Source of the DNA: Gallionella sp.
GTDB taxonomy: Bacteria > Pseudomonadota > Gammaproteobacteria > Burkholderiales > Gallionellaceae
Length of the DNA: 64,000 nucleotides
Reading direction: 5' to 3'
Assembly: GCA_028687335.1 (NCBI GenBank)
Contig: JAQUAI010000001.1
Span: forward strand, 124,001 to 188,000
This document shows, piece after piece, positions 9,494 to 21,494 of this stretch (position 1 is the first letter of the stretch; each line of letters begins with the position of its first letter). The notes below the pieces were generated by a model that was not told the origin of the DNA, ran no database searches, and worked only from the letters and a program-made list of their open reading frames with translations. Position numbers and translations under genes: made by a program.

Positions 9494-10084
9494 ATGGCTA
9501 CTGATTTGGGTGTATTGAAAACTAGATTGACCGAATTGCTGGGCGAGCGTCTGGTAAGTGCTGATGTTAAGCTGGGCGAGTTGACTGTGGTGGTCAAAGC
9601 TACCGAAATGCTGGCTTCGATGACGTGCTTGCGTGATGAGGCTGGTTTTGAGCAGATGATTGATCTGTGCGGGGTTGATTATTCCGAATATGGCAACGGG
9701 GCATGGGATGGGGCGAGATTCGCAGCCGTTTACCACTTGTTGTCGGTTAAAAATAACGTCCGCGTTCGCGTGCGAATTTTTGCTGTCGATGATGAATTTC
9801 CGGTGTTGGAGTCGGTGACCAAAATCTGGCCTTGTGCGGGTTGGTTCGAACGCGAGGCATTTGATTTGTTTGGTATTGTTTTTAACGATCATCCCGATCT
9901 GCGTCGCCTGCTAACTGACTACGGTTTTGTTGGAAATCCTTTCCGTAAAGACTTCCCGCTTTCGGGGCACGTCGAGATGCGTTATGACCCCGAGCAGCGG
10001 AGGGTGGTGTACCAGCCTGTTACGGTTGAACCGCGCGAAGTCACTCCGCGCATTATCCGCGAAGCAACTTACGGTTGCGATTGA
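9494..10084 (+). CDS. nuoC: NADH-quinone oxidoreductase subunit C
   Basis: NuoC is a 30 kDa-type peripheral-arm subunit that packs against NuoD. The 196-residue protein shows [20 protein letters not shown], the family signature (residues about 116-135), and the [19 protein letters not shown] block. It is a separate gene from nuoD, unlike the fused nuoCD of enterobacteria. It starts 8 bases after the nuoB stop. Confidence 0.95.
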   Translation: MATDLGVLKTRLTELLGERLVSADVKLGELTVVVKATEMLASMTCLRDEAGFEQMIDLCGVDYSEYGNGAWDGARFAAVYHLLSVKNNVRVRVRIFAVDDEFPVLESVTKIWPCAGWFEREAFDLFGIVFNDHPDLRRLLTDYGFVGNPFRKDFPLSGHVEMRYDPEQRRVVYQPVTVEPREVTPRIIREATYGCD

Positions 10085-10095
10085 GAGAGAGCGTC

Positions 10096-11349
10096 ATGGC
10101 GGAAATCAAAAACTACACAATGAATTTTGGCCCGCAGCATCCGTCTGCGCACGGCGTGTTGCGTCTGGTACTTGAGCTTGATGGCGAAGTGATTGAGCGA
10201 GCTGATCCTCACATTGGATTGCTGCATCGCGGCACAGAAAAGCTGGCGGAGCATAAGACTTTCTTGCAATCAGTTCCCTACATGGATCGGCTTGATTACG
10301 TCTCGATGATGAGTAATGAGCATGCTTATGTGATGGCAATTGAGAAGCTGGCTGGTATCGAAGTTCCATTGCGCGCGCAGTATATTCGTGTGATGTTCGA
10401 CGAGATTACCCGCGTGCTGAATCACCTGCTGTGGCTGGGTGCGCATGGCTTAGATATTGGTGCGATGACGATCTTCCTGTATTGCTTCCGCGAGCGCGAA
10501 GATTTGATGGATGCCTACGAAGCTGCATCTGGTGCGCGTATGCATGCGGCGTACTACCGTCCCGGCGGCGTGTATCGCGACCTGCCAGATTCGATGCCGC
10601 AGTATCAAGCGTCCAAGATTCATAATGCGGCGGCAGTGAAAAAGCTGAACGAAAATCGTCAAGGGTCGCTGTTGGATTTCTTGGATGACTTTGTTGCCCG
10701 CTTCCCGACTTATATCGATGAATATGAAACTCTGTTGACCGACAATCGTATCTGGAAGCAGCGTACCGTGGATATTGGTATTGTCACTCCCGAGCGTGCT
10801 TTGGCACTGGGTTTTAGCGGGCCGATGTTGCGCGGTTCGGGTATCGCATGGGACTTGCGCAAAAAGCAGCCTTATGAGGTTTATGGGCAGTTAGATTTTG
10901 ACATACCGGTAGGTACTAATGGTGACTCGTACGACCGCTATCTGGTTCGTGTTGAAGAAATGCGCCAGTCAAATCGCATCATCAAACAGTGCATCGACTG
11001 GCTGAAAAAGAATCCAGGTCCAGTCATGGCTACTAGTGCAAAGTTCTGTCCGCCACAGCGCGAGGCGATGAAGCAGAACATGGAAGAGCTGATTCACCAT
11101 TTCAAACTTTTCACCGAGGGAATGCATGTTCCTGCTGGTGAGGCATATGCCGCAGTTGAGCATCCGAAGGGAGAGTTTGGTATCTATCTGGTGTCGGATG
11201 GTGCCAACAAGCCTTATCGTATGAAGATTCGCGCGCCAGGCTTTGCCCATATGGCGGCACTGGACGAAATGTGTCGCGGTCACATGATTGCGGACGTGGT
11301 GACTATCATTGGTACTCAGGACATCGTTTTTGGAGAGGTGGATCGCTGA
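10096..11349 (+). CDS. nuoD: NADH-quinone oxidoreductase subunit D
   Basis: NuoD is the 49 kDa-type subunit that forms the quinone-binding pocket with NuoB. The hydrogenase-derived signature [15 protein letters not shown] lies near residues 11-25, with [17 protein letters not shown] following and [17 protein letters not shown] near the end. The family-typical C-terminus is DIVFGEVDR. With ATG 10096 the length is 417 residues, as usual. The stop shares one base with the nuoE start. Confidence 0.96.
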   Translation: MAEIKNYTMNFGPQHPSAHGVLRLVLELDGEVIERADPHIGLLHRGTEKLAEHKTFLQSVPYMDRLDYVSMMSNEHAYVMAIEKLAGIEVPLRAQYIRVMFDEITRVLNHLLWLGAHGLDIGAMTIFLYCFREREDLMDAYEAASGARMHAAYYRPGGVYRDLPDSMPQYQASKIHNAAAVKKLNENRQGSLLDFLDDFVARFPTYIDEYETLLTDNRIWKQRTVDIGIVTPERALALGFSGPMLRGSGIAWDLRKKQPYEVYGQLDFDIPVGTNGDSYDRYLVRVEEMRQSNRIIKQCIDWLKKNPGPVMATSAKFCPPQREAMKQNMEELIHHFKLFTEGMHVPAGEAYAAVEHPKGEFGIYLVSDGANKPYRMKIRAPGFAHMAALDEMCRGHMIADVVTIIGTQDIVFGEVDR

Positions 11350-11828
11350 TGCTATCTGAACAGACAATAGGCAAGATTGAGCGCGAACTGAAAAAGTATC
11401 CTGCCGATCAGCGCCAATCGGCGGTAATGGCTGCACTGCGTTTTGTGCAGGATGAAAAAGGCTGGATATCAAACGATGATATGGCGGATGTTGCCGACTA
11501 TCTTGGCATGGCCAAAATGGCCGTGTACGAAGTGGCTACTTTCTATCATATGTACAACCTCAAGCCGATGGGGAAGCATATCCTCACCATATGTACCAAT
11601 TTGTCTTGCACCTTGTGCGGCGCGCTAGACACCGTGGCTTACATCGAATCCAAATTGGGGATTCGTATGGGAGAGGTAACTGCAGACGGCAAGTATGGCT
11701 TGCGTGAGGGTGAATGTATGGGGGCTTGTAAGGATGCGCCGTTGTTGACGTTGAACAACAAAAAGATTTGTGCGCGTTTGAGCAAGGAAAAAATCGATCA
11801 AATTCTCGCGGAGCTGGACAAATCATGA
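11349..11828 (+). CDS. nuoE: NADH-quinone oxidoreductase subunit E
   Basis: NuoE is a thioredoxin-fold subunit with the 2Fe-2S cluster N1a, next to NuoF. The four cysteine ligands are [11 protein letters not shown] (first two) and [11 protein letters not shown] (last two). The N-terminal helix block [22 protein letters not shown] is typical. Starting at ATG 11349 gives 159 residues. The last codons overlap the nuoF start by 4 bases. Confidence 0.95.
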   Translation: MLSEQTIGKIERELKKYPADQRQSAVMAALRFVQDEKGWISNDDMADVADYLGMAKMAVYEVATFYHMYNLKPMGKHILTICTNLSCTLCGALDTVAYIESKLGIRMGEVTADGKYGLREGECMGACKDAPLLTLNNKKICARLSKEKIDQILAELDKS

Positions 11829-13090
11829 GAGGCCCAGTGATTTATACAACCATGGATTTCGACCAGCCTTGGACGCTGGAGAATTACCTTAAGGTTGGCG
11901 GATATCAAGCGCTGCGAAAAATTTTGACGGAGCAGATGTCACCCGATGCCATCATCGCCGAGGTCAAGTTGTCGGCATTGCGCGGGCGTGGTGGTGCAGG
12001 TTTTCCGACTGGCTTGAAGTGGAGCTTCATGCCAAGAAATTATGCTGGTGACAAATATATCGTTTGCAACACTGATGAAGGCGAGCCGGGCACCTGCAAA
12101 GATTGGGACATCCTGTTGTATAACCCGCACCTGCTCATCGAAGGGATGGCAATTGCCGCTTATACGATGGGTGTTAAAACGGGTTACAACTACGTGCATG
12201 GTGAGATATTCGAAGCCTACGAACGCATGGAAGAAGCGTGTGAAATTGCGCGTGCAGCCGGTTATCTCGGTAATAACATCCTAGGTTCCGACTTCAGCTT
12301 TGATTTGCATAACCACCTTGGTTACGGGGCTTATATTTGTGGTGAAGAAACGGCTTTGCTGGAGTCCATTGAGGGCAAAAAAGGGCAGCCGCGCTTCAAA
12401 CCGCCGTTTCCCGCAACCTTCGGTTTGTACGGTAAACCAACTACCATCAATAACACCGAAACTTTTGCCAGCATTCCGTACATTATTAATAACGGCGGGC
12501 AAAAATTCCTCGAATTGGGTAAGCCCAACAACGGTGGAACCAAAATGTTTTCGGTTTCTGGTCATGTAAATAATCCGGGTAATTTCGAAGTGCCAATGGG
12601 TACCCCGTTCAGCAAGTTGTTGGAGATGGCTGGCGGAGTGCGCAATGGACACACGCTCAAAGCGGTGATCCCAGGCGGATCTTCCATGCCCGTATTGCCG
12701 GGGGCGTTGATGATGGATTTGACCATGGACTACGATTCGATTTCAAAAGCGGGTTCTGGTCTAGGGAGCGGTGCGGTCATCGTGATGGATGAAACCACTT
12801 GCATGGTGCGCGCGTTGGAGCGTTTGTCCTATTTCTATCACGAAGAGTCTTGCGGACAATGCACTCCATGTCGAGAGGGTACGGGTTGGCTCTACCGCGT
12901 GGTGCATCGCATCGAGCACGGTCAGGGACGTCCTGAGGATTTAGATCTGTTGCTGAGTGTGGGTGACAACATTGCCGGTCGTACCATTTGTGCATTGGGT
13001 GAGGCAGCTGTCTGGCCGGTACAAGGAATGTTGCGCCACTTCCGTGATGAGTTTGAATATCACATCGAGAACAAGCGTTGCTTGGTATAA
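11825..13090 (+). CDS. nuoF: NADH-quinone oxidoreductase subunit F
   Basis: NuoF binds NADH and FMN and holds the 4Fe-4S cluster N3. The FMN/NADH glycine-rich loop [15 protein letters not shown] (residues about 54-68) and [12 protein letters not shown] are clear. Cluster ligands occur in [12 protein letters not shown] (near 343-354), with the fourth cysteine in [11 protein letters not shown]. Length is 421 residues from ATG 11825; a second ATG at 11852 would also be acceptable. Confidence 0.95.
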   Translation: MRGPVIYTTMDFDQPWTLENYLKVGGYQALRKILTEQMSPDAIIAEVKLSALRGRGGAGFPTGLKWSFMPRNYAGDKYIVCNTDEGEPGTCKDWDILLYNPHLLIEGMAIAAYTMGVKTGYNYVHGEIFEAYERMEEACEIARAAGYLGNNILGSDFSFDLHNHLGYGAYICGEETALLESIEGKKGQPRFKPPFPATFGLYGKPTTINNTETFASIPYIINNGGQKFLELGKPNNGGTKMFSVSGHVNNPGNFEVPMGTPFSKLLEMAGGVRNGHTLKAVIPGGSSMPVLPGALMMDLTMDYDSISKAGSGLGSGAVIVMDETTCMVRALERLSYFYHEESCGQCTPCREGTGWLYRVVHRIEHGQGRPEDLDLLLSVGDNIAGRTICALGEAAVWPVQGMLRHFRDEFEYHIENKRCLV

Positions 13091-13107
13091 AAGTTGACGG
13101 GTGAGCA

Positions 13108-15435
13108 ATGATTAATATTGAAATCGATGGCAAATTAGTTCAGGCCGAGCGCGGCGAAACCGTGATGGATGCGGCGCATACCGCAGGTGTGTATATCCCC
13201 CATTTCTGCTACCACAAAAAGTTGTCCATTGCGGCCAATTGCCGTATGTGTCTGGTGGAAGTTGAGAAAGCACCGAAGCCGTTGCCAGCTTGTGCAACAC
13301 CGGTGGCGGATGGTATGAAAGTGCGTACCCGCTCGGAATTGGCAGTCAAAGCGCAAAAAGGTGTGATGGAGTTTCTGCTCATCAATCACCCCTTGGATTG
13401 CCCGATCTGCGATCAAGGCGGCGAATGCCAGCTGCAAGACGTTGCGATGGGGTATGGCGGCGGAGCCTCGCGTTATCAGGAAGAAAAGCGCGTAGTGATG
13501 CGCAAGGATATTGGGCCATTGGTATCCACTGAAGAAATGTCCCGTTGCATTCAATGTACCCGTTGTGTCCGTTTTGGTCAGGAAGTGGCCGATATGATGG
13601 AACTTGGTATGGCGAACCGTAGCGAGCACGCCGAGATTATGAGTTTCGTCAACAGTACCGTTGATTCCGAGCTATCCGGCAACATGATTGATCTGTGCCC
13701 TGTCGGCGCATTGACCAGCAAGCCTTTCCGTTACACCGCCCGAGCATGGGAGTTATCTCGCCGCAAATCGGTCTGCCCACATGATGGGCTGGGTTCGAAT
13801 CTGGCGATCCACATCAAAAACAACAAAGTATTACGCGTCACGCCAGTTGAAAATGAAGCAGTCAATGAATGCTGGCTGTCGGATAAAGACCGCTTTAGTT
13901 ACGAAGGGCTGAACTCCCCGCAACGCCTGACACAGCCGATGATTAAACAAGACGGCAAGTGGCAGGAAGTGGCGTGGCAAACGGCGCTTGAGTATGTTGC
14001 CAATGGCTTGCGGCAAGTCGTGAGTTCGGCTGGGGCTGAACAAATCGCTGCATTAGCCACTCCGCACAGCACTTTGGAAGAATTGTATTTGCTGCAAAAA
14101 CTGGTGCGTGGCTTGGGTAGCGAAAGTATCGATACGCGTTTGCGTCAGAGCGATTTTAGTGCCGACGGTAAACGTGCAGGAGCCCCTTGGCTAGGTATGC
14201 CCGTGGCAGAAATTAATACGCGTGATCGCTTGTTGATCGTGGGGAGTTTCTTGCGCAAGGATCATCCTTTGTTGGCACAGCGCGTGCGTCAAGCTGTGAA
14301 AAAGGGTGCGCAAGTTAGCGTGGTGCATGCGGCGGACGATGATTTGTTGATGAAAGTGGCGCACAAGTCGATCGTTGCGCCGGATCAGATGGTGAGCGTA
14401 CTAGCGCAGATACTTAAAGCTTTAGCTAGCGAAAAGCAGGCGGGTGATCAAGGTGTGGGTGATGTCGCCGTTGGTACGGAAGCGGCGGCTATTGCTAAGA
14501 GTTTGGCTGCGGGCGAGCGTGTGGCGATTTTGTTGGGTAACTTTGCCCAGCAGCATCCGCAGGCGGCGCAGTTACAATTGCTCGCAGAAAAAATTGCGGC
14601 GTTGTCTGCAGCTCAATTTGGATTCCTAGGTGAGGCGGCAAACAGTGTCGGTGCGTATGTGGCCAATGCGATTCCAAGCGAGCGTGGCTTGAACGCCGCG
14701 AGCATGCTAACCGCACCGCGCAAAGCTTATATTTTGCTGAATGCAGAACCTGAGCTGGATTGTGCCGATCCGCAGGCGGCGATGACTGCGCTATATGCGG
14801 CCGATTTGGTGGTGGCAATCTCCGCTTACAAACATCACGCAAGCGATTATGCCGACGTGTTACTGCCTATCACTCCATTCACCGAAACATCCGGTACTTT
14901 TGTGAGTACCGAAGGCCGAGTGCAAAGTTTCAAGGGGGCGGTAAAACCATTGGGCGAAGCTCGTCCGGGGTGGAAAGTGTTGCGCGTTCTGGGCAATTTG
15001 CTGCAACTACCCGGTTTTGACCAAAACAGTAGCGAGGCCGTGCGTGACGAAATCGTTGGAACGAATGGCGTTGTTGATCGTTTGAACAATCACCTCGATA
15101 TGGTTGTGCAACTAGCAGCCTCTCCTGCGCAAGGTTTGCAGCGCGTTGCAGAGGTGCCGGTTTATGCAGCTGATGCGATTGTGCGTCGTGCGGTGGCTTT
15201 GCAACAAACCCGTGATGCCGCTGCGCCAACTGTATCGCTGTGTGCGAGTGAATTGCAGAAGCTGGGCTTGAATCCGGGCGAGATGGCGAAAGTAAGCCAA
15301 GGTAAAGCCAGCGTACGACTGATGGTGCAAGCCGATCAGGGTTTGCCTGAGGGGGTTGCGCGTGTTGCGGCAGGTCATCCGGCCACCGCTGAGTTGGGCG
15401 CGATGTTCGGGACGATTACAGTGGAGCGCGCATGA
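13108..15435 (+). CDS. nuoG: NADH-quinone oxidoreductase subunit G
   Basis: NuoG carries several iron-sulfur clusters in the peripheral arm. The N-terminal ferredoxin domain shows [16 protein letters not shown] His-ligated cluster region follows ([18 protein letters not shown], near residues 92-109). Two further sets are [14 protein letters not shown] and [14 protein letters not shown]. The remaining two thirds is the molybdopterin-oxidoreductase-like domain, which binds no cofactor in complex I. Length is 775 residues, usual for betaproteobacteria. The stop overlaps the nuoH start by 4 bases. Confidence 0.95.
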   Translation: MINIEIDGKLVQAERGETVMDAAHTAGVYIPHFCYHKKLSIAANCRMCLVEVEKAPKPLPACATPVADGMKVRTRSELAVKAQKGVMEFLLINHPLDCPICDQGGECQLQDVAMGYGGGASRYQEEKRVVMRKDIGPLVSTEEMSRCIQCTRCVRFGQEVADMMELGMANRSEHAEIMSFVNSTVDSELSGNMIDLCPVGALTSKPFRYTARAWELSRRKSVCPHDGLGSNLAIHIKNNKVLRVTPVENEAVNECWLSDKDRFSYEGLNSPQRLTQPMIKQDGKWQEVAWQTALEYVANGLRQVVSSAGAEQIAALATPHSTLEELYLLQKLVRGLGSESIDTRLRQSDFSADGKRAGAPWLGMPVAEINTRDRLLIVGSFLRKDHPLLAQRVRQAVKKGAQVSVVHAADDDLLMKVAHKSIVAPDQMVSVLAQILKALASEKQAGDQGVGDVAVGTEAAAIAKSLAAGERVAILLGNFAQQHPQAAQLQLLAEKIAALSAAQFGFLGEAANSVGAYVANAIPSERGLNAASMLTAPRKAYILLNAEPELDCADPQAAMTALYAADLVVAISAYKHHASDYADVLLPITPFTETSGTFVSTEGRVQSFKGAVKPLGEARPGWKVLRVLGNLLQLPGFDQNSSEAVRDEIVGTNGVVDRLNNHLDMVVQLAASPAQGLQRVAEVPVYAADAIVRRAVALQQTRDAAAPTVSLCASELQKLGLNPGEMAKVSQGKASVRLMVQADQGLPEGVARVAAGHPATAELGAMFGTITVERA

Positions 15436-16472
15436 TGGAATTGCTGCAAATGCTAGAACAGCTAGGGCAAGGATTGCTTGGCCCCGCTTGGTTGCCAATC
15501 TGGACTATCGTCAAGATCATGCTCATCGTCCTGCCTATCATGGGGGCGGTTGCCTATCTGACCTTGGCAGAACGCAAAGTCATCGGTTATATGCAGATTC
15601 GTATCGGTCCTAATCGTGTTGGGCCATACGGTTTGCTGCAACCGATTGCGGATGGCGTGAAACTGCTGTTCAAAGAAATTATTATTCCCAGTGGATCGAA
15701 CAAATTTCTGTTCATTCTTGCGCCAATTATGGCGCTGGCGCCTTCGCTGGCGGCTTGGGCGGTGATTCCTTTTTCTGATGGCATGATGCTGGCTAACGTC
15801 AATGCGGGCCTGCTCTATATTCTGGCAATGACCTCGTTGGGGGTGTATGGCATCATTATTTCCGGCTGGGCTTCCAATTCGAAATATGCCTTTCTGGGTG
15901 CGGTACGTTCGGCAGCACAGATTGTGTCGTATGAAATTGCCATGGGCTTTGCCTTGGTGTGCGTACTGATGGCATCGCAAAGTATGAATCTGAGCGAGAT
16001 CGTGAACGGTCAGAAGGGTAGTTATGGTGCCCTGAATTGGTACTTGCTACCGCTGTTCCCGATGTTCCTTGTGTATCTGATTTCCGGCGTTGCTGAAACC
16101 AATCGCGCACCGTTCGACATGGCGGAAGGCGAATCGGAAATCGTGGCGGGTTTCCACGTTGAGTACTCGGGGATGGCCTTCGCACTGTTTTTCTTGGCCG
16201 AATACGCCAACATGATTCTGATTGCATTCCTGACCTCCATCATGTTCTTGGGCGGATGGTTGTCGCCGTTGCCGTTCTTGCCGGACAGCTTCGTATGGTT
16301 GTTGGGCAAAGTGTCCTTCATCCTGTTCTTGTTCCTGTGGTTCCGTGCCACTTTCCCACGCTACCGCTATGACCAGTTGATGCGTCTGGGTTGGAAGGTA
16401 TTCATTCCGCTGACCATCGTGTGGGTGATCGTTGTGGCCACATGGATGCAGACACCGTTGTGGGTCTGGTAA
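15432..16472 (+). CDS. nuoH: NADH-quinone oxidoreductase subunit H
   Basis: NuoH is the eight-helix membrane subunit that links the quinone chamber to the proton-pumping arm. Conserved [20 protein letters not shown] (residues about 45-64), [12 protein letters not shown] and [19 protein letters not shown] are all present. Length is 346 residues. It starts with two consecutive ATG codons inside the nuoG end. Confidence 0.96.
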   Translation: MMELLQMLEQLGQGLLGPAWLPIWTIVKIMLIVLPIMGAVAYLTLAERKVIGYMQIRIGPNRVGPYGLLQPIADGVKLLFKEIIIPSGSNKFLFILAPIMALAPSLAAWAVIPFSDGMMLANVNAGLLYILAMTSLGVYGIIISGWASNSKYAFLGAVRSAAQIVSYEIAMGFALVCVLMASQSMNLSEIVNGQKGSYGALNWYLLPLFPMFLVYLISGVAETNRAPFDMAEGESEIVAGFHVEYSGMAFALFFLAEYANMILIAFLTSIMFLGGWLSPLPFLPDSFVWLLGKVSFILFLFLWFRATFPRYRYDQLMRLGWKVFIPLTIVWVIVVATWMQTPLWVW

Positions 16473-16484
16473 CGGCTGGAGAAG

Positions 16485-16976
16485 ATGATGGAAATGATTA
16501 AGAACTTCTTTAAAACCTTCCTGCTCTACGAGTTGGTTAAGGGTATGGCACTGACCGGGCGGTATTTCTTTGCGCGCAAAATTACGGTGCAATTCCCTGA
16601 GGAAAAAACACCGCAAAGCTTCCGCTTTCGCGGCTTGCATGCGCAACGTCGTTACGCCAATGGTGAGGAACGTTGTATCGCTTGTAAGTTGTGCGAGGCG
16701 GTCTGCCCAGCCTTGGCCATCAAGATTGAGGTGGCGGAGCGCGAGGACGGTACGCGCCGAACGACTCAATACGACATTGATTTGACCAAGTGTATTTTCT
16801 GCGGTTTTTGCGAAGAGTCCTGCCCCGTCGATGCCATCGTCGAAACTCGCGTTTTGGAGTACCACGGTGAAAATCGCGGCGACCTTTATTACACCAAACC
16901 CATGTTGTTGGCGATTGGTGACAAACATGAACAGCAGATCGCCAAAGATCGCGCTGCCGATGCGAAATACCGCTAG
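16485..16976 (+). CDS. nuoI: NADH-quinone oxidoreductase subunit I
   Basis: NuoI holds clusters N6a and N6b. Two ferredoxin motifs are visible, [12 protein letters not shown] (near residues 65-76) and [12 protein letters not shown] (near 104-115), followed by [18 protein letters not shown]. Length is 163 residues. It sits 12 bases after nuoH. Confidence 0.96.
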   Translation: MMEMIKNFFKTFLLYELVKGMALTGRYFFARKITVQFPEEKTPQSFRFRGLHAQRRYANGEERCIACKLCEAVCPALAIKIEVAEREDGTRRTTQYDIDLTKCIFCGFCEESCPVDAIVETRVLEYHGENRGDLYYTKPMLLAIGDKHEQQIAKDRAADAKYR

Positions 16977-16996
16977 CCAGTGAAGAGGATTCATAC

Positions 16997-17620
16997 ATGA
17001 ATTTTGAAACGGTTGTCTTTTATCTCTTTGCTGCATTGACCTTGTTTGCCGCCGTGCGCGTTATTACTGCGCGCAACCCGGTACACGCGGTCATGTTTTT
17101 GGTGCTGGCGTTTATCAGTTCTTCCGGTATCTGGCTGTTGCTCGAAGCTGAGTTTTTGGCGATCACGCTGGTGTTGGTGTATGTGGGCGCGGTGATGGTG
17201 CTGTTCCTGTTCGTGGTGATGATGCTGGACATCAATCTGGTTCGTCTGCGCGAAGGGTTCTGGCGCTGGTTCCCGTTTGGTTTGGCACTGGCTGCATTGA
17301 TGGTGTTCCAGATGGTGTGGGTGCTGGGCGCGGTTGATGTAAATGGTGGTGCAGAAGTGGTCAAGCATGCGGCGGACTACAGCAACACCAAAGAGCTGGG
17401 ACGTTTGATCTATACAGAGTATGTCTATCCGTTTGAGATTGCAGCCGTGCTGTTGCTGGTAGCCATGGTTGCGGCTATTGCCCTGACGTTGCGTCGCCGC
17501 AAGGATGCCAAATCGCAGGTGGTATGTGAGCAGATCGCCGTGAAGAAGGCAGATCGATTGAAAGTCATTTCCATGCCGGCAGAGTCTGCCGCCGTGACCA
17601 AAGAAGAACAGGGAGTGTAA
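16997..17620 (+). CDS. nuoJ: NADH-quinone oxidoreductase subunit J
   Basis: NuoJ is a five-helix membrane-arm subunit. The [17 protein letters not shown] start and the [18 protein letters not shown] helix (near residues 56-73) are characteristic. Length is 207 residues, with a polar, charged C-terminal tail after the last helix. RBS GAGGA at 16985-16989. Confidence 0.93.
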   Translation: MNFETVVFYLFAALTLFAAVRVITARNPVHAVMFLVLAFISSSGIWLLLEAEFLAITLVLVYVGAVMVLFLFVVMMLDINLVRLREGFWRWFPFGLALAALMVFQMVWVLGAVDVNGGAEVVKHAADYSNTKELGRLIYTEYVYPFEIAAVLLLVAMVAAIALTLRRRKDAKSQVVCEQIAVKKADRLKVISMPAESAAVTKEEQGV

Positions 17621-17625
17621 GACTT

Positions 17626-17931
17626 ATGTTGACCCTTTCCCATTATCTGATTCTGAGTGCTTTGCTGTTCGCGATCAGTGTGGTTGGTATTTTTCTCAAC
17701 CGCAAAAATCTGATTGTGCTGCTGATGGCGATCGAAATGATGTTGCTCGCGGTGAATACCAACTTTGTCGCTTTCTCGCATTATCTGAATGACACCGCCG
17801 GTCAGGTGTTCGTGTTTTTCATTTTGACCGTTGCGGCTGCTGAAGCGGCCATCGGTTTGGCGATTCTAGTGGTGTTGTTCCGTAACTTGAGCACCATCAA
17901 TGTTGATGACCTCGATAGCCTGAAGGGGTAA
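17626..17931 (+). CDS. nuoK: NADH-quinone oxidoreductase subunit K
   Basis: NuoK is a three-helix antiporter-like subunit. Two buried glutamates needed for pumping in the family appear in [19 protein letters not shown] (near residue 36) and [13 protein letters not shown] (near residue 70). Length is 101 residues, exactly typical. The stop shares one base with the nuoL start. Confidence 0.96.
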   Translation: MLTLSHYLILSALLFAISVVGIFLNRKNLIVLLMAIEMMLLAVNTNFVAFSHYLNDTAGQVFVFFILTVAAAEAAIGLAILVVLFRNLSTINVDDLDSLKG

Positions 17932-19952
17932 TGGGCATGAGTATGGAAAATTTGTATTTACTGGTTCCGCTGGCTCCTCTGGTTGGTGCGATCATCGCTG
18001 GACTGTTCGGCAAGGTGATTGGTCGCGCTTGGTCTCACCGCGTAACGATTGCTCTCGTGGCGGTTTCTTTCTTCGCGTCGGTCAGCATCTTTAATGACGT
18101 GCAGGCCGGTAATGAGTTCAACGGGGCGATCTATACTTGGCTGACTTCTGGACACACCTCGTTCCAAGTGGGCTTTTTGATCGACAAGCTCACCGCGACC
18201 ATGATGTTGGTGGTTACCTTCGTGTCGCTGATGGTGCATATCTATACCATCGGCTATATGCAAGAAGATCCGGGTTACCAGCGTTTCTTCAGCTACATCT
18301 CTCTGTTCACGTTCTCCATGCTGATGCTGGTGATGGCGAATAACTTCATGCAATTGTTCTTCGGTTGGGAAGCGGTTGGTTTGGTTTCTTACCTGCTAAT
18401 CGGTTTTTGGTATCAGCGTCCAACAGCAATCTACGCCAACCTCAAAGCATTTTTGGTCAATCGTGTGGGCGACTTTGGCTTCCTACTCGGTATCGGTTTG
18501 GTGTTGATGGTTTTCGGTACGCTGCAATATGACGCAGTGTTCGCAAATGTCGCCAGCCATGCGGCAGATATGGCACCGATTCCAGGTATGTCGGTGAATC
18601 TGATTACCGCTATTTGTGTTCTTTTGTTCATCGGTGCAATGGGTAAGTCGGCGCAATTTCCGCTGCACGTGTGGCTACCTGATTCGATGGAAGGCCCAAC
18701 TCCGATTTCAGCTTTGATCCATGCGGCAACCATGGTGACCGCCGGTATTTTCATGGTGGCGCGTATGTCGCCGATGTACGAGTTGTCGGATGCGGCTCTT
18801 TCCTTTGTGATGGTCATCGGCGCGATCACCGCTTTGTTTATGGGTTTCTTAGGCATTATTCAGAACGACATTAAACGCGTTGTGGCTTACTCGACGCTTT
18901 CCCAGTTGGGCTACATGACCGTTGCATTGGGGGCTTCGGCCTATACCGGCGCGATCTTTCACCTGATGACGCACGCGTTCTTCAAGGCTCTGTTATTCCT
19001 TGCGGCAGGTTCGGTCATCATCGCTATGCATCACGATCAGGATATTCGCAACATGGGCGGCCTGAGAAAGTACATGCCGATTACTTGGATTACTTCGCTG
19101 ATCGGTTCTTTGGCTCTGATTGGCACTCCGTTCTTCTCCGGCTTCTACTCGAAAGACAGCATCATCGAAGCAGTTGCGCTGTCTGGTTTGCCTGGTTCCG
19201 GCTTTGCTTACTTTGCGGTGGTGGCGGGTGTGTTTGTCACTGCGTTCTACTCCTTCCGTATGTACTTCTTGGTGTTCCACGGCGAAGAGCGTTTCGGTAA
19301 GGCACATCATCACGATGCGCATGATGCCCATGCTGACGCGGACGATCACGACCACCATCATGGTCTTGCGCCGGGACAGAAACCGCACGAAACCTCATGG
19401 GTTATCACGCTGCCACTGATTCTGCTCGCCATTCCGTCGGTGTTCATCGGTTATGTAGCGATTGGTCCGATGTTGCACGCCGAATATTTTGGTGATGCGA
19501 TTTATATCGCCGCGAATCATCCCGCAATGCACGAGTTGACCGAGGAATTCGAAGGTCCGGTTGCGATGGCCATGCATGCCTTGCACACTCTGCCGTTCTG
19601 GCTGGCAGTTTTGGGAGTGGTCTCGGCATGGTTCTGCTACATGAAGCGTCCCGAAATTCCTGCTATGGTGCAAAAGCGTTTCCAGTTCATTTACACCTTG
19701 CTGGACAACAAGTATTACTTTGATCGCTTTAATGACTGGTTCTTTGCTGGTGGTGCGCGTCGCATTAGCGGAGTTTTCTGGAAAATTGGTGATGTGAAAA
19801 TTATTGATGGTTGGATCGTGAATGGTTCCGCCAATGCGGTTGGTTTGTTCTCGCGAGTGGTGCGCCACCTGCAATCTGGATATATCTACCACTATGCCTT
19901 CTCCATGATCATCGGCGTATTCGTGCTGCTGAGCGTGCGGACTTGGTTTTAA
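17931..19952 (+). CDS. nuoL: NADH-quinone oxidoreductase subunit L
   Basis: NuoL is the distal proton-pumping subunit, homologous to Mrp antiporters, with a long lateral helix at its C-terminus. Family blocks include FFGWEAVGLVSYLLIGFWY, KSAQFPLHVWLPDSMEGPTP (near residues 238-257) and SALIHAATMVTAGIF. A His/Asp-rich cytoplasmic loop lies near residues 459-478 (19305-19365) and could bind metal weakly. I believe similar loops occur in other betaproteobacterial NuoL proteins. Length is 673 residues. The start at ATG 17931 could alternatively be ATG 17937. Confidence 0.95.
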   Translation: MGMSMENLYLLVPLAPLVGAIIAGLFGKVIGRAWSHRVTIALVAVSFFASVSIFNDVQAGNEFNGAIYTWLTSGHTSFQVGFLIDKLTATMMLVVTFVSLMVHIYTIGYMQEDPGYQRFFSYISLFTFSMLMLVMANNFMQLFFGWEAVGLVSYLLIGFWYQRPTAIYANLKAFLVNRVGDFGFLLGIGLVLMVFGTLQYDAVFANVASHAADMAPIPGMSVNLITAICVLLFIGAMGKSAQFPLHVWLPDSMEGPTPISALIHAATMVTAGIFMVARMSPMYELSDAALSFVMVIGAITALFMGFLGIIQNDIKRVVAYSTLSQLGYMTVALGASAYTGAIFHLMTHAFFKALLFLAAGSVIIAMHHDQDIRNMGGLRKYMPITWITSLIGSLALIGTPFFSGFYSKDSIIEAVALSGLPGSGFAYFAVVAGVFVTAFYSFRMYFLVFHGEERFGKAHHHDAHDAHADADDHDHHHGLAPGQKPHETSWVITLPLILLAIPSVFIGYVAIGPMLHAEYFGDAIYIAANHPAMHELTEEFEGPVAMAMHALHTLPFWLAVLGVVSAWFCYMKRPEIPAMVQKRFQFIYTLLDNKYYFDRFNDWFFAGGARRISGVFWKIGDVKIIDGWIVNGSANAVGLFSRVVRHLQSGYIYHYAFSMIIGVFVLLSVRTWF

Positions 19953-19982
19953 GTGATTGCGGTTTGAATAAGGAATAACAGC

Positions 19983-21473
19983 ATGATTTTTGGATTCCCC
20001 GTCATTAGCGTCGCAATTTGGCTGCCCATCATCTTCGGGATATTGGTGCTGGCAACTGGCGACGACAAGAATGCTCCGCTGGCGCGCATGATCGCTTTGG
20101 TCGGTTCGGTGCTGGGCTTTCTGGTAACGATTCCGCTTTACACCGGTTTCATGCTCGATACCGCCGAGATGCAATTTGTCGAAAGACACCAGTGGATACC
20201 GCGCTTCAACATCGAATACTTTTTGGGGGTCGATGGCATCTCGGTATTGTTCATTCTGTTGACGGCATTCTTCACGCCGCTAGTAGTGGTGGCTGGTTGG
20301 AAAGTTATTGAGAAGCGCGTGGCGCAATACATGGCTTCATTCCTCATTATGTCGGGCATTATGATCGGCGTATTTGCCGCGCTAGATGCCATCCTGTTCT
20401 ATGTGTTCTGGGAAGCGATGCTAATTCCGATGTTCCTGATCATCGGCGTTTGGGGCGGTGCAAACCGCGTCTATGCGGCAGTTAAGTTCTTCCTGTACAC
20501 CCTGTTGGGCTCGTTGTTGATGCTGGTGGCACTGATTTATCTCTACAACCAGTCGGGTGGCAGCTTCTCTATTTTGGATTTCCATCAGACATTGATTCCG
20601 ATGTCTGCACAAATTCTGATTTTCATCGCCTTCTTCTTTGCCTTTGCGGTGAAAGTGCCGATGTTCCCAGTGCATACTTGGTTGCCTGATGCACACGTTG
20701 AAGCGCCGACCGGCGGCTCGGTAGTGTTGGCTGCGATCATGCTGAAGGTGGGGGCTTACGGTTTCCTGCGTTTCTCCATGCCGATTGCACCAGATGCCAG
20801 CCACGAACTGGCCGGAGTGATGATTGCCCTGTCGCTGATCGCCGTGGTTTACATTGGTCTGGTTGCCCTGACGCAAACCGATATGAAAAAACTGGTGGCG
20901 TATTCCTCAATTTCACATATGGGCTTTGTCACGCTCGGATTCTTTATCTTCAATGCCTACGGTATGGAAGGTGCGCTGTTGCAGATGATTTCGCACGGCT
21001 TTGTGTCCGGTGCGCTGTTCCTGTGTATTGGTGTGCTGTATGACCGCATGCATTCGCGCAACATTGCCGACTACGGCGGCGTGGTTAACACCATGCCGGT
21101 GTTCGCTGCCTTCTTTATGTTGTTCGCCATGGCTAACAGCGGTTTGCCGGGTACCAGCGGTTTCGTCGGTGAATTCATCGTGATCCTCGGCGCGGTCAAA
21201 GCAAATTTCTGGTATGCCTTTGCTGCAGCAAGCACACTGATTTTCGGTGCGGCTTACACTTTGTGGATGTACAAGCGCGTGATCTTCGGGGCAGTGGCCA
21301 ATTCTCATGTGGCCGAATTGACCGATTTGACTTGGCGCGAAATCGCCATCTTCACGGTTTTGGCAATCACCGTTTTGGGCATGGGTCTCTACCCGTTGCC
21401 ATTCAGCGAAATCATGCACACCTCGGTCAACGAGTTTCTAGTGCACGTAGCGCGTTCCAAATTGCCGATGTAG
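19983..21473 (+). CDS. nuoM: NADH-quinone oxidoreductase subunit M
   Basis: NuoM is the second antiporter-like pump subunit. FYVFWEAMLIPMFLIIGVWG (near residues 139-158) carries the key Glu. KVPMFPVHTWLPDAHVEAPT (near 222-241) and KLVAYSSISHMGFVTLG follow. Length is 496 residues. It begins 30 bases after nuoL with AAGGAA as ribosome site. Confidence 0.95.
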   Translation: MIFGFPVISVAIWLPIIFGILVLATGDDKNAPLARMIALVGSVLGFLVTIPLYTGFMLDTAEMQFVERHQWIPRFNIEYFLGVDGISVLFILLTAFFTPLVVVAGWKVIEKRVAQYMASFLIMSGIMIGVFAALDAILFYVFWEAMLIPMFLIIGVWGGANRVYAAVKFFLYTLLGSLLMLVALIYLYNQSGGSFSILDFHQTLIPMSAQILIFIAFFFAFAVKVPMFPVHTWLPDAHVEAPTGGSVVLAAIMLKVGAYGFLRFSMPIAPDASHELAGVMIALSLIAVVYIGLVALTQTDMKKLVAYSSISHMGFVTLGFFIFNAYGMEGALLQMISHGFVSGALFLCIGVLYDRMHSRNIADYGGVVNTMPVFAAFFMLFAMANSGLPGTSGFVGEFIVILGAVKANFWYAFAAASTLIFGAAYTLWMYKRVIFGAVANSHVAELTDLTWREIAIFTVLAITVLGMGLYPLPFSEIMHTSVNEFLVHVARSKLPM

Positions 21474-21494
21474 GCGAGAGAGTTAGAGGTCGAT

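Noticed and set aside
16047-17036. 329-codon minus-strand frame across nuoH and nuoI
   Set aside because: Both genes on the plus strand are certain, and the antisense product has no recognisable family and a very biased composition.
19305-19365. His/Asp-rich loop in NuoL as a special metal site
   Set aside because: Comparable His-rich loops are, to my knowledge, common in betaproteobacterial NuoL, so it is noted only in the gene entry.
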